Positions 7,904-19,311 of a DNA stretch of 49,716 bases are shown here, one piece after another. A model generated the notes under the pieces. It ran no database searches. It had not been told where the DNA came from and was given only the letters and a program-made list of their open reading frames with translations. Position 1 is the stretch's first letter; each line of letters opens with the position of its first letter. This DNA is from DATAQC01 sp046263055 (GTDB taxonomy: Bacteria > Actinomycetota > Acidimicrobiia > Acidimicrobiales > AC-14): assembly GCA_046263055.1 (NCBI GenBank), contig JBHELO010000031.1, positions 1-49,716 of the forward strand. The letters run 5' to 3'. A program made the translations under genes and the position numbers.

Positions 7904-8680
7904 CTACGGGCGAAGGGTGCCCAGCGCCATCCCGCAGGCGCCGCAGTAGACCACCGTCACCTGCACCGATGCCACCTCCACCGATGCCACCTCCACCGAT
8001 TCCACCTCCACCGATTCCACCTCCACCGGTGTCGTGCTCTCGGGCACCGGCACGTCCAGCACCCGGGCCCGGGCCGAGTCGGCCAGCGGTGATCGGCAGG
8101 CCGGGCAGGCGGGGCGGGCGGCGGGCGGGACAGGCGACCACGAGGCGCCGGTGAGGGCGCCCACGGAGCCGGGGCCGCCCGGAGCGACGGCGCCGCCAAG
8201 GTCCACTCTCGGGTGCAGTCGCTCGCGGGCCGGGCCGGGGCCAGGGTCGAGCGAGAGGAGCCCGATGACCTCCTGGCGCACCCGGGTCAGGTCGGCGCCC
8301 AGCTTCAGGAGCACCGAGGCGGCGACCCCCTCGCCTTCACGGATGAGGCCGAGCAGGAGGTGTTCGGTGCCGATGTAGTCGTGGCCCAGCTGGATCGACT
8401 CCCGCAGTGACAGTTCCAGCACCTTCTTGGCCCGGGGCGTGAACGGGATGTGGCCGCTCGGAGTGGAACCGCCGTGGTCGATGACCCCCTCCACCTCGGT
8501 CCGAACCGCGGCCAGGGAGATCCCGAGCTGCTTCAAGGCCCTGGCGGCCACGCCCTCCCCTTCGTGGATGAGGCCGAGGAGGAGGTGCTCGGTCCCGATG
8601 TAGTTGTGATCCAGGACGCGCGCCTCCTCCTGGGCCAGCACCACCACCCGGCGGGCACGATCGGTGAACCGCTCGAACAC
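7904..8680 (-). CDS. Clp N-terminal-domain protein with C-terminal zinc ribbon (no ATPase)
   Basis: The first ~145 residues are two Clp_N repeats like those of ClpC/ClpA (MFERFTDRARRVVVLAQEEA, then NYIGTEHLLLGLIHEGEGVA and its copy DYIGTEHLLLGLIREGEGVA). These domains bind adaptors or substrates of Clp proteases. No Walker A or B motif follows. Instead there is a ~45-residue linker, CPAC at 192-195, a pentapeptide repeat VEV[EA]S at about 218-244, and CGAC at 246-249; the two CxxC pairs could hold one zinc ion across the repeat. A role as a Clp adaptor, decoy or substrate receptor is inference. The GTG start has the -10 TAGCGT 8 bases upstream. Confidence 0.85.
   Translation of the reverse strand: MFERFTDRARRVVVLAQEEARVLDHNYIGTEHLLLGLIHEGEGVAARALKQLGISLAAVRTEVEGVIDHGGSTPSGHIPFTPRAKKVLELSLRESIQLGHDYIGTEHLLLGLIREGEGVAASVLLKLGADLTRVRQEVIGLLSLDPGPGPARERLHPRVDLGGAVAPGGPGSVGALTGASWSPVPPAARPACPACRSPLADSARARVLDVPVPESTTPVEVESVEVESVEVASVEVASVQVTVVYCGACGMALGTLRP
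7964..8031. repeat. In-frame 15-bp tandem repeat coding VEV[EA]S
   Basis: Four units of CACCGATGCCACCTC or CACCGATTCCACCTC lie head to tail (7964, 7979, 7994, 8009), with a decayed fifth. Because the unit is a multiple of three, it adds a pentapeptide per copy to the Clp N-domain protein between its two CxxC motifs. Confidence 0.9.
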
Positions 8681-8688
8681 CGGGGCTC

Positions 8689-8694
8689 ACGCTA
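8689..8694 (-). promoter_or_regulatory. -10 element TAGCGT, leaderless type
   Basis: On the minus strand TAGCGT ends 8 bases before GTG 8680 of the Clp N-domain protein. Confidence 0.5.
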
Positions 8695-8737
8695 CGCCGA
8701 GGCTCGGGGCCGCTGCCGAGGAGGTTGCAGCGCCGGG

Positions 8738-11290
8738 TCAGCGGCCGGCGTCCACCACCGCCACGCACCCCACCTCGGCCCACGTGCGCAGGTCGGGGTG
8801 GGTGGGCACGACCCGCACGGTCCACCCGTAGCGGCCGGCCCGGGCGCACGGGAACGCGGCCCGGTACCGGTGGCCGCCCCGCCCGTCACCGACGACCCCG
8901 TCACCGTCGACGACCATGGGCGCCACCGTGACCTCCTGCAACTCGTCGGTGTGGGTCACCGGGCCGTGGAGGACCTGTACCTCCACGTCGGCGGGGGACA
9001 GGTCGCCCAGGGCGACGATGGCGGTGACCGTGCGCACCTCGCCCACGTCCGTGGCGGAGTCGTCGCCCGCCAGGTCTCGCACGGCCACGCCGCCCCACCC
9101 GGCCCGCACCCGTGACTTCCAGGCGGCCAGGGCCCGGGCCCGGGCGTGGCCGTCGGCCTCCAGGGCCCGGCGGCGGGTGGCGGCCGGTTCGTACATCACG
9201 TTCACGTAGTCCCGCACCATGCGGCTGGCGGCCACGAATGGGCCCAGCGTGCGCAGCGACCACCGCACGTGGCCCAGCCAGCGGCCGGGCATGCCGTCGG
9301 GCCCCCGGTCGTAGAAGGTGGGCACGATCCGGCGTTCGAGGAGCTCGAACAGGCTGGACGCCTCCAGGTGGTCGCGGCGCTCCAGGTCGCCGTCGTCCTC
9401 GGCCGAGGCGATGACCCAGCCGTTGTCACCGTCGTGGCACTCGTCCCACCAGCCGTCGCTGACCGAGCAGTTGAGGGCGCCGTTGAGGGCCGCCTTCTCG
9501 CCGCTGGTGCCGCACGCCTCCAGGGGGCGGCGGGGGGTATTGAGCCACAGGTCGCACCCCTGGTACAGCGTGCGGGCCAGGGCGATGTCGTAATCCTCCA
9601 GGAACACGATGCGGTGGCGCAGGTCGGGCTGCCGGGAGTACTGGACGATCCGGCGGATCATGTCCTTGCCCTGGTCGTCGGCCGGGTGGGCCTTCCCGGC
9701 GAAGACCATCTGCACCGGCCGGTCGGCATGGAGCAGCAGGTTCGCCAGCCGTTGGGGCTGGGACAGGAGCAGGGTGGCCCGCTTGTAGGTGGCGAAACGC
9801 CGGGCGAAGCCGATGGTGAGGGCATCGGGGTCGAGGACGGTGTCGCACCACTCCAGGTCGGCCTCCGGCGCCCGGGCCGCCTCCGACGCCCGCAGCCGGG
9901 CGCGGGCGGAGGCCACCATGCGGGTCCGGGCGTCGGTGCGGGCCGCCCACAGCTCGTCGTCGTCGATGGCGTCCACCTTGTTCCAGGCCTCCGGCCCCGC
10001 TTCGGCCCACTCGGCGCTCAGGTGGCGATCGAACAGGCCGGCCATCTCCGGGCTGACCCAGCTCCGGGCGTGCACGCCGTTGGTCACCGAGTCGATGGGC
10101 ACCTCCTCCTCGGGGATGCCCGGCCACAGCCCGGCGAAGAGCCGGCGGCTGACCCGGCCGTGCAGGCGGGACACGCCGTTGGCGAAGCCGGCGAGGCGCA
10201 GCCCCATCATCGCCATGTTGAAGGGGGCGTCGCCCGCCTGGCCCGGCTCCTGGCCCAGGGCCATGAGGGTGTCGAATGGAACGCCGCACTCGTCGGCCCA
10301 AGACCGGAAGTAGCGCTCCATGAGGTGGCGAGGAAACCGGTCGATGCCGTCAGGGACCGGTGTGTGGGTCGTGAACACGGTGCCCGCCCGTACCGCCTCC
10401 ACCGCCTCGGCGAAGCTCAGGTGGTCGTCGAGGATGTGGCGACGGATGCGCTCCAGGCCCAGGAAGCCGGCGTGACCCTCGTTGCTGTGGAAGACCGTGG
10501 GCCGGGCTCCGGTGGCCTCCAGCGCCCGCACCCCGCCCACCCCGAGCAGAATCTCCTGGCGCAGGCGGTGCTCGATGTCACCGCCGTACAGGCGGTCGGT
10601 GATGCTGCGGCCCTCGTGGTCGTTCTCGGGGACGTCGGTGTCGAGCAGCAGCAGGGGGACGCGCCCGACCTGGGCCTGCCAGATGCGGGCATGCAGGGTG
10701 CGGCCGGCCTGCTCCACCCGGACCGCCGCCCGCCCGCCGTCGAAGGGCCGCAGGAGGAGGGCGGCGGGGTCGAGGGTGACGTAGCGTTGCTCCTGCCACC
10801 CGTCGGGCGCCAGCTCCTGGCGGAAGTAGCCCTGGCGGTAGAAGAGCCCCACTCCCACCAGGGGCACGCCCATGCCACTGGCCGCCTTGAGATGGTCACC
10901 GGCCAGCACTCCCAGGCCGCCCGAGTACTGGGGGAGGGCCTCGGCGATGCCGAACTCGGGTGAGAAGTAGGCGACGCCGGCCAGGCGGTGGCCGGACTGC
11001 TGGAACCACAAGTCGTCGGTCAGGTGGCGGCGGAGGTCGTCGACGGCCGCGGCCACCGCGGCGGTGAACCGGGGGTCAGCGGCCAGGGCGTCTAGGCGGG
11101 CGGGCTCGACGCGGGCCAGGAGGTCGAGGGGGTCGTGACCCGACGCCTCCCACGCCACCGGGTCGATGCCGGCCAGCAGGGCCTGGGTGGGGCCGTCCCA
11201 GGACCACCGCAGGTTGGTGGCCAGCTCCCGCAGGGGCTCCAGCGCCGCCGGGAGCCGAGGTCGGACGACGAAGCTGGCTCGGGCCTTCAC
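8738..11290 (-). CDS. glgP: Alpha-glucan (glycogen/maltodextrin) phosphorylase
   Basis: Releases glucose-1-phosphate from alpha-1,4-glucan ends using pyridoxal phosphate; cytoplasmic. The 850-residue product belongs to the actinobacterial GlgP group with an extra N-terminal domain (RPRLPAALEPLRELATNLRWSWD). Signatures: YFSPEFGIAEALPQYSGGLGVLAGDHLKAAS, FHSNEGHAGFL, TTHTPVPDG, and the PLP-lysine region EACGTSGEKAALNG. The frame is open 48 codons further upstream to an ATG at 11434, but GTG 11290 is preferred: the family homology begins there (VKARASFVVRPRLP) and TACCGT lies 9 bases before it. It is divergent from glgE and would degrade the polymer that operon makes. Confidence 0.93.
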   Translation of the reverse strand: MKARASFVVRPRLPAALEPLRELATNLRWSWDGPTQALLAGIDPVAWEASGHDPLDLLARVEPARLDALAADPRFTAAVAAAVDDLRRHLTDDLWFQQSGHRLAGVAYFSPEFGIAEALPQYSGGLGVLAGDHLKAASGMGVPLVGVGLFYRQGYFRQELAPDGWQEQRYVTLDPAALLLRPFDGGRAAVRVEQAGRTLHARIWQAQVGRVPLLLLDTDVPENDHEGRSITDRLYGGDIEHRLRQEILLGVGGVRALEATGARPTVFHSNEGHAGFLGLERIRRHILDDHLSFAEAVEAVRAGTVFTTHTPVPDGIDRFPRHLMERYFRSWADECGVPFDTLMALGQEPGQAGDAPFNMAMMGLRLAGFANGVSRLHGRVSRRLFAGLWPGIPEEEVPIDSVTNGVHARSWVSPEMAGLFDRHLSAEWAEAGPEAWNKVDAIDDDELWAARTDARTRMVASARARLRASEAARAPEADLEWCDTVLDPDALTIGFARRFATYKRATLLLSQPQRLANLLLHADRPVQMVFAGKAHPADDQGKDMIRRIVQYSRQPDLRHRIVFLEDYDIALARTLYQGCDLWLNTPRRPLEACGTSGEKAALNGALNCSVSDGWWDECHDGDNGWVIASAEDDGDLERRDHLEASSLFELLERRIVPTFYDRGPDGMPGRWLGHVRWSLRTLGPFVAASRMVRDYVNVMYEPAATRRRALEADGHARARALAAWKSRVRAGWGGVAVRDLAGDDSATDVGEVRTVTAIVALGDLSPADVEVQVLHGPVTHTDELQEVTVAPMVVDGDGVVGDGRGGHRYRAAFPCARAGRYGWTVRVVPTHPDLRTWAEVGCVAVVDAGR

Positions 11291-11299
11291 TGGCGGCAG

Positions 11300-11305
11300 A
11301 CGGTA
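11300..11305 (-). promoter_or_regulatory. -10 element TACCGT for glgP, leaderless type
   Basis: On the minus strand TACCGT ends 9 bases before GTG 11290. It faces the glgE promoter about 190 bases away, so the two opposed arms of glucan metabolism share one control region. Confidence 0.45.
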
Positions 11306-11495
11306 GCCGAAGCCCGGCAGCGCCCCGGCTGGCGCCGCCGCCCGGGCGGTGACCGGCCACCGGTGCGCTTCGGGTGTCCAACACCGGCGTCGCCGGCCAC
11401 GAGCAGCGGGGCGGGACGCCACCTTGGTGGTCATCGCCGATGGCCGCCGGCTGGGAGCGGGCGGGTGCGGATGTCTGAGGACCCGGCCTCGCGGG

Positions 11496-11501
11496 TACGG
11501 T
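11496..11501 (+). promoter_or_regulatory. -10 element TACGGT for glgE, leaderless type
   Basis: TACGGT ends 8 bases before ATG 11510. This favours ATG 11510 over the in-frame ATG at 11471, which lies upstream of the hexamer. Confidence 0.45.
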
Positions 11502-11509
11502 GGTGGGAG

Positions 11510-13509
11510 ATGACCGGCCGGATCGTGATCGACGATCTACGGCCGAGGACCCCACACCCCGAGCACCCGGCGAAGGCAGTCATCGGGGGAGCGGTGCGGG
11601 TGTCGGCCGATATCTTCCGGGACGGGCACTCCGTCCTGGCGGCGCGGGTGCGCTGGCGCCCCCACGCAGAGGCCAAGTGGTCCCACGCTCCCATGGTGGA
11701 CCGCGGCAACGACCGGTGGCAGGCGGTGATCGAGCCGGTGGCCCTCGGCCTGCACACCTTCGTGGTGGAGGCGTGGACCGACCTGTTCGCCACCTGGGGC
11801 CGCGACGTGGTGAAGAAGCGCGACGCCGGCGAGGACCTGGCCCTGGAGCTCGAGGAGGGGGCCCACATCCTCACCACCCGGGCGCCCCAGGCGGCGGCGG
11901 CCGACCGCCCGGCGCTGGCCGCCGCCGCCCGGGGTCTGCGCAGCGCCCGCCGGCCGGTGAACGACCGCCTGGACGCCGCCCTCCAGCCGGGGCTGGCGGC
12001 CGCCCTGGCCGGCATCCCCGACCCCACCGACCTCACCACCAGCCCGGCCCACGGCCTGTGGGTGGACCGCGAGCGAGCCCTGGTGGGCGCCTGGTACGAG
12101 CTGTTCCCCCGCTCCGAGGGGGGTCTGCGGGAGGCGGCCGACCGGCGCCTGCCGGCGGTGGCCGAGATGGGCTTCGACGTCGTCTACCTGCCGCCCGTCC
12201 ACCCCATCGGGCGCAGCCACCGCAAAGGGCCCAACAACACCCTGCACGCCGGGGCCGGGGACCCCGGCAGCCCGTGGGCCATCGGGTCGCCCGAGGGCGG
12301 CCACACCGCGGTGGCCCCCGAGCTGGGCACACTCGCCGACTTCGACCACTTCGTGGAGCGCACTCGGGCCCTGGGCATGGAGGTGGCTCTCGACTACGCC
12401 CTCCAGTGCTCGGCCGACCACCCCTGGGTCACCGAGCACCCCGAGTGGTTCCATCACCGCCCCGACGGCTCGATCCGCTACGCCGAGAACCCGCCCAAGA
12501 AGTACCAGGACATCTACCCCATCAACTTCTGGCCCGAGCAGGATGAGTCCCGGCGCCAGTTGTGGGACGCGTGCCGGGACATCGTCGACTTCTGGATCGG
12601 CCGCGGCGTGCGCATCTTCCGGGTCGACAACCCCCACACCAAGCCCATCGCGTTCTGGGAGTGGCTCATCCCCGGCGTGCAGGCCGACCACCCCGAGATC
12701 GTGTTCCTCGCCGAGGCCTTCACCCGGCCCAAGGTCATGGCCAAGCTGGCCGAGGTCGGGTTCAGCCAGAGCTACACCTACTTCACCTGGCGGACCGCCA
12801 AGGCGGAGCTGGCCGAGTACCTGACGGAGGTGTCGGTCGGTCCCACGGCCGACTACATGCGCCCGAACTTCTGGCCCAACACGCCCGACATCCTGTCCGG
12901 GCCCCTGCGCAACGGGCCCCCGGCCGCCTTCCGGCTACGGCTGGTACTGGCCGCCACCATGGTGCCGTCCTACGGCATCTACAGCGGCTACGAGCTGTGC
13001 GAGAACGAGCCGGCGTCGGAGTCCAACGAGGAGTACCTGTACTCCGAGAAGTACGAGCTCAAGTCGCGCCACTGGGACCATCCCTCGTCGCTCGCCCCCC
13101 TCGTCACCCGGCTCAACGAGATCCGCCGTCGCCACCCGGCCCTGGCCGAGTTGAGCAACGTGGTGGTCCACCCCACCTACAACGACGAGATCCTTTCCTG
13201 GTCCAAACACACCGACGACCTCTCCGACGTCGTGCTGGTGGTCGTCAACCTGGACCCCTACGCCGCCCACGACGACACCCTGACCCTGGACCTGGCCACC
13301 CTCGGCCTGCCCTGGGACCTGCCGTACGAGGCCCACGACGAGCTCACCGGCACCACCTACACGTGGCAGGGCGGCCACCCCTACGTGCGCCTCGACCCGC
13401 TCCTCCAGCCCGCCCACGTGCTGTCACTTCGTTCGGCCCCGCAGACGGCACCCCGTTCGGCCACGCAGGCGGCACCCCGTTCGGCCCCGCAGGCGCCCGG
13501 GCGGAGCCC

Positions 13510-13513
<4 letters not shown>
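11510..13513 (+). CDS. glgE: Alpha-1,4-glucan:maltose-1-phosphate maltosyltransferase
   Basis: Transfers maltosyl units from alpha-maltose-1-phosphate to the non-reducing end of an alpha-1,4-glucan (GH13_3). The 667-residue protein has the N-terminal domain starting GRIVIDDLRP, then the GH13 barrel. Family-specific motifs: the nucleophile in GVRIFRVDNPHTKP (Asp373), the acid/base in FLAEAFTRPKVM (Glu402), the third acid in FWPNTPDIL (Asp460), and the donor-site segment HRKGPNNTLHAGAGDPGSPW. It is first in a four-gene run with treS, mak and glgB, overlapping treS at GTGA. The C-terminal ~25 residues come from a 24-bp tandem repeat and are unlikely to belong to the conserved fold. Confidence 0.95.
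13430..13500. repeat. 24-bp tandem repeat in the glgE 3' end
   Basis: Three units starting at 13430, 13454 and 13478 (consensus begins CGTTCGGCCCCGCAGRCGGC) encode repeats of SAPQ-TAPR type. The period keeps frame, so it lengthens the GlgE tail right before the overlap with treS. Confidence 0.85.
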
Positions 13514-15158
<1,645 letters not shown>

Positions 15159-15162
<4 letters not shown>

Positions 15163-16583
15163 TCGCCACCGACGCCCTCGTTCCGTGCCTCACCGAGTTC
15201 CTCCCCCGCCAGCGTTGGTACGCGGGCCGGGAGGCCCCGGCCCACCTCGACGTGGCGAACCTGGCCGTCACCCGCCAGCCGTGGCCGGCCCTGGTCGAGC
15301 TGGTGGTGGACGCCGACGGCGGCCGCTACCAGGTGGTGGTGGGCCTGCGCCCGGCCGAGGAGCGGCCCGACTTCCTCCGGGGCCACGACCCGGCGGTGCT
15401 GGGGGAGATCCCCACCGAGGCGGGCCCCGCCCTGGCCTACGAGGCCGCCCTGGACCCGGAGCTGGCCATGGCCCTCCTCGACGAGGTGACGGGCGGCGCC
15501 GAGTCGGCCGAGCGGGTCCACCCGGTGGGGGTGGAGCAGTCCAACACGTCCCTCGTCTACGACGACCGCCTGATCCTCAAGCTGTTCCGCCGCCTCCAGG
15601 ACGGTCCCAACCCCGAGGTGGAGGTCACCGCCGCCCTCGCCGCCGTGGGCTTCGAGCACGTGGCCGCGCCGATCGCCACCAGGGACTTCGCCGGCACCCA
15701 TCTGGCCGTCCTCCAGCCCTTCCTCCAGGGCGGCACCGAGGGATGGGCCATGGCCCTCACCTCCCTGCGCGACCTGTTCGGCGTGCACGACACCCACCCG
15801 ATGCCGGTGATCGACCTCAGCGCCCCCCCGCCCCAGCCCGACCCGGCCGAGGCCGGGGGCGATTTCTCGGGCGAGGCCGAGCGCCTGGGGATGGTCACCG
15901 CCGACCTCCACCTGGCCATGGCCGAGGCCTTCGGCGAGCAGCCCGCTGACCCGTCGGCGTGGGCCGACGGCATCGCCGCCCAGGCGGCCGACGTGCCCGC
16001 CGACGACCTCGACCCCGCGGCCACCGCCGAGGTGCTGGACACCCTGCGCAACGTGTCCGACCCGGGCGTGACCATCCGGGTGCACGGCGACTACCACCTG
16101 GGCCAGGTGATGCGCACCGACGCCGGCTGGTTCATCCTCGACTTCGAGGGGGAGCCGGCCCGCAGCCTGGAGGAACGCCGGCGGCCCACGTCCGGCCTGC
16201 GCGACGTGGCCGGGATGCTGCGCTCGTTCCACTACGCCTCGTGCTCGGTGCTGGCCGCCTCGGCCGGCGGGCAGCCCGAGCAGGTGGACCGGGGCGAGGT
16301 GGGCCTGGCCGCGGCGTGGGAGGAGCGCAACCGCCAGGCCTTCCGGGACGGCTACCTGGACCGGGCGTCCAAGGGCGGCATCCTGCCCGCCGACCCGGCG
16401 TCGGTCGAGGCCGTGCTGCGGGCGTTCGAGCTGGAGAAAGCGGTGTACGAGCTCCGCTACGAGCGGGCCCACCGCCCCGACTGGGTGGGCATCCCCCGTG
16501 CCGCCCTGCGCCGTCTCACCGACCAGCGGGCCGGGCGCGGCGCCCCTGGCGCCGGCCCCGGCGCCCGCACCGAAGGGACCTGA
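15159..16583 (+). CDS. mak: Maltokinase (Pep2/Mak)
   Basis: Phosphorylates maltose with ATP to alpha-maltose-1-phosphate, the donor for GlgE. The 474-residue protein begins with the N-terminal cap motif FLPRQRWYAGRE. The kinase-like half has VEQSNTSLVYDDRLILKLFRR, catalytic HGDYHLGQV (Asp311), the metal-binding ILDFEGEP (Asp328) and the following RSLEERR. GTG overlaps the treS stop, with AGGAGGAG just upstream as ribosome binding site. Together with GlgE, TreS and GlgB this completes the trehalose-to-alpha-glucan route. Confidence 0.93.
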
Positions 16584-16585
16584 CC

Positions 16586-18814
16586 ATGAGCAGCCGCACC
16601 GGCGCCACCGCGCCCGGCCTCGCCGCCGACCCCGTGGCCGACGCCCTGGCCGCCATGGTGGCCGGCCACCTCGGCGACCCCCACCACGTGCTCGGTCCCC
16701 ACCGTCACGGCGCCCGCCTGGTCGTGCGGGCCTGGCGGCCGGAGGCCGAGGGCGTGACCCTGGAGGTGGACGGCTCCGAACCGGTGGCCATGGAGCGCGT
16801 CAACGACGCCGGTGTGTTCGCCGCGTCCGTGGCCGCCCCCCCGGGCGACGAGGTGCCCGCCTACCGCTTCGAGGTGGCGTACCCGGGCGGTCACTCGTTC
16901 ACCGTGGACGACCCCTACCGGTTCTGGCCGACCCTCGGCGACCTCGACCTCCACCTGTTCGGCGAGGGCCGCCACCACGAGCTGTGGCACCACCTGGGCG
17001 CCCACCCTCGCGTCCATCAGGGCGTGGCCGGGACCGCCTTCGCGGTGTGGGCCCCCAGCGCCCGCAGCGTCCGGGTGGTCGGCGACTTCAACTCCTGGGA
17101 CGGCCGCCTGCACCCGATGCGGGCCCTTGGCGGCTCCGGCGTGTGGGAGCTGTTCCTCCCCGGCGTCGGGGCGGGCGCCTGCTACAAGTTCGAGATCCTC
17201 ACCGATACCGGCGCGGTCGCCCTCAAGGCCGACCCCTTCGCCTTTGCCACCCAGGCCCCGCCGGAGACGGCCAGCGTGGTCACCGAGTCCACCTACGAGT
17301 GGGGCGACGGGGCGTGGCTCGAGAGCCGGGCCGCCACCGACCCCATGCGCCGCCCGATGTCGGTGTACGAGGTCCACCTCGGTTCGTGGCGGCGGGTGCC
17401 CGAGGACGGCGACCGCCCCCTCACCTACCGCGAGCTGGCCGACCAGCTCCCCGAGTACGCGGCGGGGATGGGCTTCACCCACGTGGAGCTCATGCCCATC
17501 GCCGAGCATCCCTTCACCGGCTCGTGGGGCTACCAGGTGAGCGCCTACTACGCGCCCACCGCCCGCTTCGGCTCGCCCGACGACTTTCGCGCCCTGGTGG
17601 ACGCCCTCCACGCCCGGGGCATCGGCGTGGTCGTCGACTGGGTGCCCGCCCACTTCCCCAAGGACGCCTTCGCCCTCGCCCGCTTCGACGGCACCGCCCT
17701 GTACGAACACGCCGATCCGCGCCAGGGCGAGCACCCGGACTGGGGCACCCTCGTGTTCAACCTGGGCCGCAACGAGGTGCGCAACTTCTTGGTGGCCAAC
17801 GCCCTGTACTGGATCGAGGAGTTCCACATCGACGGCCTGCGGGTGGACGCGGTGGCGTCCATGCTCTATCTGGACTACTCCCGCAAGGAGGGCGAGTGGG
17901 TCCCGAACCGCTTCGGCGGGCGGGAGAACCTGGAGGCGGTCGACTTCCTCAAGGAGGTCAACACCGTCGTGTACGGCACCCACCCGGGCGTGATGACGGT
18001 GGCCGAGGAGTCCACCGCCTGGCCGGCGGTGTCCAAGCCCATCTACCTGGGCGGCCTGGGCTTCGGCTTCAAGTGGAACATGGGCTGGATGCACGACACG
18101 CTCCAGTACTTCGCCAAGGAGCCCGTCTACCGGCGCCACCACCACAGCCAGCTCACCTTCGGGCTGCTCTACGCCTTCTCCGAGAACTTCGTGCTGCCCC
18201 TGTCCCACGACGAGGTCGTGCACGGCAAAGGCTCCCTGCTCAACAAGATGCCGGGGGACACGTGGTCCAAGCTGGCCAACCTGCGCGCCTTGTTCGGCTG
18301 GATGTGGGCCCACCCCGGCAGCCGGCTGCTGTTCATGGGCGGCGAGCTGGCCCAGTGGCAGGAGTGGTCCCACGACCGCAGCCTGGACTGGCACCTCCTG
18401 GACGATCCCGGCCACGCCGGCGTACAGGCCCTGGTGCGGGAGCTGAACGCGTTGGCCACCACCGAGCCCGCCATCTGGGAGCGGGAGTACGACCCCGCCG
18501 GCTTTCGCTGGATCGACGCCAACGACGCCGACCAGAACGTGCTCTCGTTCGCCCGCTTCTCGGCCGACGGCTCACGGGCGCTGGTGTGCGTGGCCAACCT
18601 GTCGGCGGTACCGCGCGGCGGCTACCGGATCGGGCTGCCCCGGCCCGGGCGGTGGAAGCAGGTGCTCGACACCTCCTCGGCCGCCTTCGGGGGCGAGAAC
18701 CCCGAGGCGGTCGGAGACCGGTGGGCCGATCCCGTGGCCTGGCACGGCCTCGACCAGTCGGTGGCCCTCGACGTGGCGCCGCTGTCGGTGGTCTGGTTGT
18801 CGTCCGCCGACTGA
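16586..18814 (+). CDS. glgB: 1,4-alpha-glucan branching enzyme
   Basis: Introduces alpha-1,6 branches into the GlgE product. The 742-residue protein has an N-terminal CBM48-like pair of domains (HQGVAGTAFAVWAPSARSV, VVGDFNSWDG), then the GH13 barrel with Asp421 (DGLRVDAVASM), Glu474 (VAEESTAWP) and Asp542 (PLSHDEVVHGKGS), and an all-beta C-terminal domain. ATG lies 2 bases after the maltokinase stop, with AAGGGA about 8 bases upstream. It is the last gene of the operon; a GC hairpin follows at 18828. Confidence 0.96.
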   Translation: MSSRTGATAPGLAADPVADALAAMVAGHLGDPHHVLGPHRHGARLVVRAWRPEAEGVTLEVDGSEPVAMERVNDAGVFAASVAAPPGDEVPAYRFEVAYPGGHSFTVDDPYRFWPTLGDLDLHLFGEGRHHELWHHLGAHPRVHQGVAGTAFAVWAPSARSVRVVGDFNSWDGRLHPMRALGGSGVWELFLPGVGAGACYKFEILTDTGAVALKADPFAFATQAPPETASVVTESTYEWGDGAWLESRAATDPMRRPMSVYEVHLGSWRRVPEDGDRPLTYRELADQLPEYAAGMGFTHVELMPIAEHPFTGSWGYQVSAYYAPTARFGSPDDFRALVDALHARGIGVVVDWVPAHFPKDAFALARFDGTALYEHADPRQGEHPDWGTLVFNLGRNEVRNFLVANALYWIEEFHIDGLRVDAVASMLYLDYSRKEGEWVPNRFGGRENLEAVDFLKEVNTVVYGTHPGVMTVAEESTAWPAVSKPIYLGGLGFGFKWNMGWMHDTLQYFAKEPVYRRHHHSQLTFGLLYAFSENFVLPLSHDEVVHGKGSLLNKMPGDTWSKLANLRALFGWMWAHPGSRLLFMGGELAQWQEWSHDRSLDWHLLDDPGHAGVQALVRELNALATTEPAIWEREYDPAGFRWIDANDADQNVLSFARFSADGSRALVCVANLSAVPRGGYRIGLPRPGRWKQVLDTSSAAFGGENPEAVGDRWADPVAWHGLDQSVALDVAPLSVVWLSSAD

Positions 18815-18827
18815 CGACCCCCTCTCT

Positions 18828-18844
18828 GGCGCGCCGGCCGCGCC
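18828..18844. terminator. Short GC hairpin after glgB
   Basis: GGCGCG and CGCGCC pair around CCGGC, between the convergent glgB and SRPBCC genes. It is short and has no U tract, so the call is tentative. Confidence 0.3.
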
Positions 18845-18852
18845 GGGCGCGG

Positions 18853-19302
18853 TCAACGCGCCGAAGAACCGGCCTCCACCATGTCCTTCAGGCGGACCAG
18901 GTTCTGCTTCCAGACCTGGCGCAGCACGGGCTTGAAGACCACGCCCGTGATCGGGCCGCCCATCCACCACGGGAACCGCAGGCGTTCCTCCCACGTGAAC
19001 TGGGTGCCGCCGGGGCGCAGCTTGAGGGTGAAGCGCCCCGAGCCCCGAACCGCGCCGGTGTGGCGGATGCCCAGGGCCCGCCGCTCCTTCCACTCCACCA
19101 CCTCCATGGACGCGGTGTAGCGGATGGGCCCGACCCGGGTGGCGCAGTCGAAGCTGGTGCCCACGCCGGTCCGGCGCGACGACGTGATGCGGATGCTCTC
19201 GGCGTCGTGCATCCACCGCACGTGGGAGCCGATGTCGCGCACGGACCTCCAGACCACGAGGCGGGGAGCACGGATGAACGTGCTGACGCGGATGTGGGGA
19301 AT
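18853..19302 (-). CDS. SRPBCC (START-like) family protein with no usual start codon
   Basis: A ligand-binding fold related to polyketide cyclase/dehydrase proteins; no substrate is inferable. Seen: RVSTFIRAPRLVVWRSVRDIGSHVRWM as strand 1 and helix, later FTWEERLRFPWWMGGP and a C-terminal helix VLRQVWKQNLVRLKDMVEA. The first canonical start is GTG 19257, but the conserved strand RVSTFIRAPRL lies upstream of it. The frame runs back through an ATT codon (19300-19302) to the TAG that ends the methyltransferase gene, in the same frame, with no ATG/GTG/TTG between. I mark the ATT as the probable start. Readthrough of the TAG or a sequence error are alternatives. Last gene after the nucleotidyltransferase and methyltransferase. 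Confidence 0.7.
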   Translation of the reverse strand: MPHIRVSTFIRAPRLVVWRSVRDIGSHVRWMHDAESIRITSSRRTGVGTSFDCATRVGPIRYTASMEVVEWKERRALGIRHTGAVRGSGRFTLKLRPGGTQFTWEERLRFPWWMGGPITGVVFKPVLRQVWKQNLVRLKDMVEAGSSAR

Positions 19303-19311
19303 GGCCGGAGC

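Noticed and set aside
7964..8031. CRISPR-like array
   Set aside because: The units are 15 bp, adjacent without spacers and inside a coding frame; there are no cas genes.
11291..11434. A 48-residue N-terminal extension of GlgP from ATG 11434
   Set aside because: It has no family similarity and lies upstream of a good -10 hexamer; homology starts at GTG 11290.
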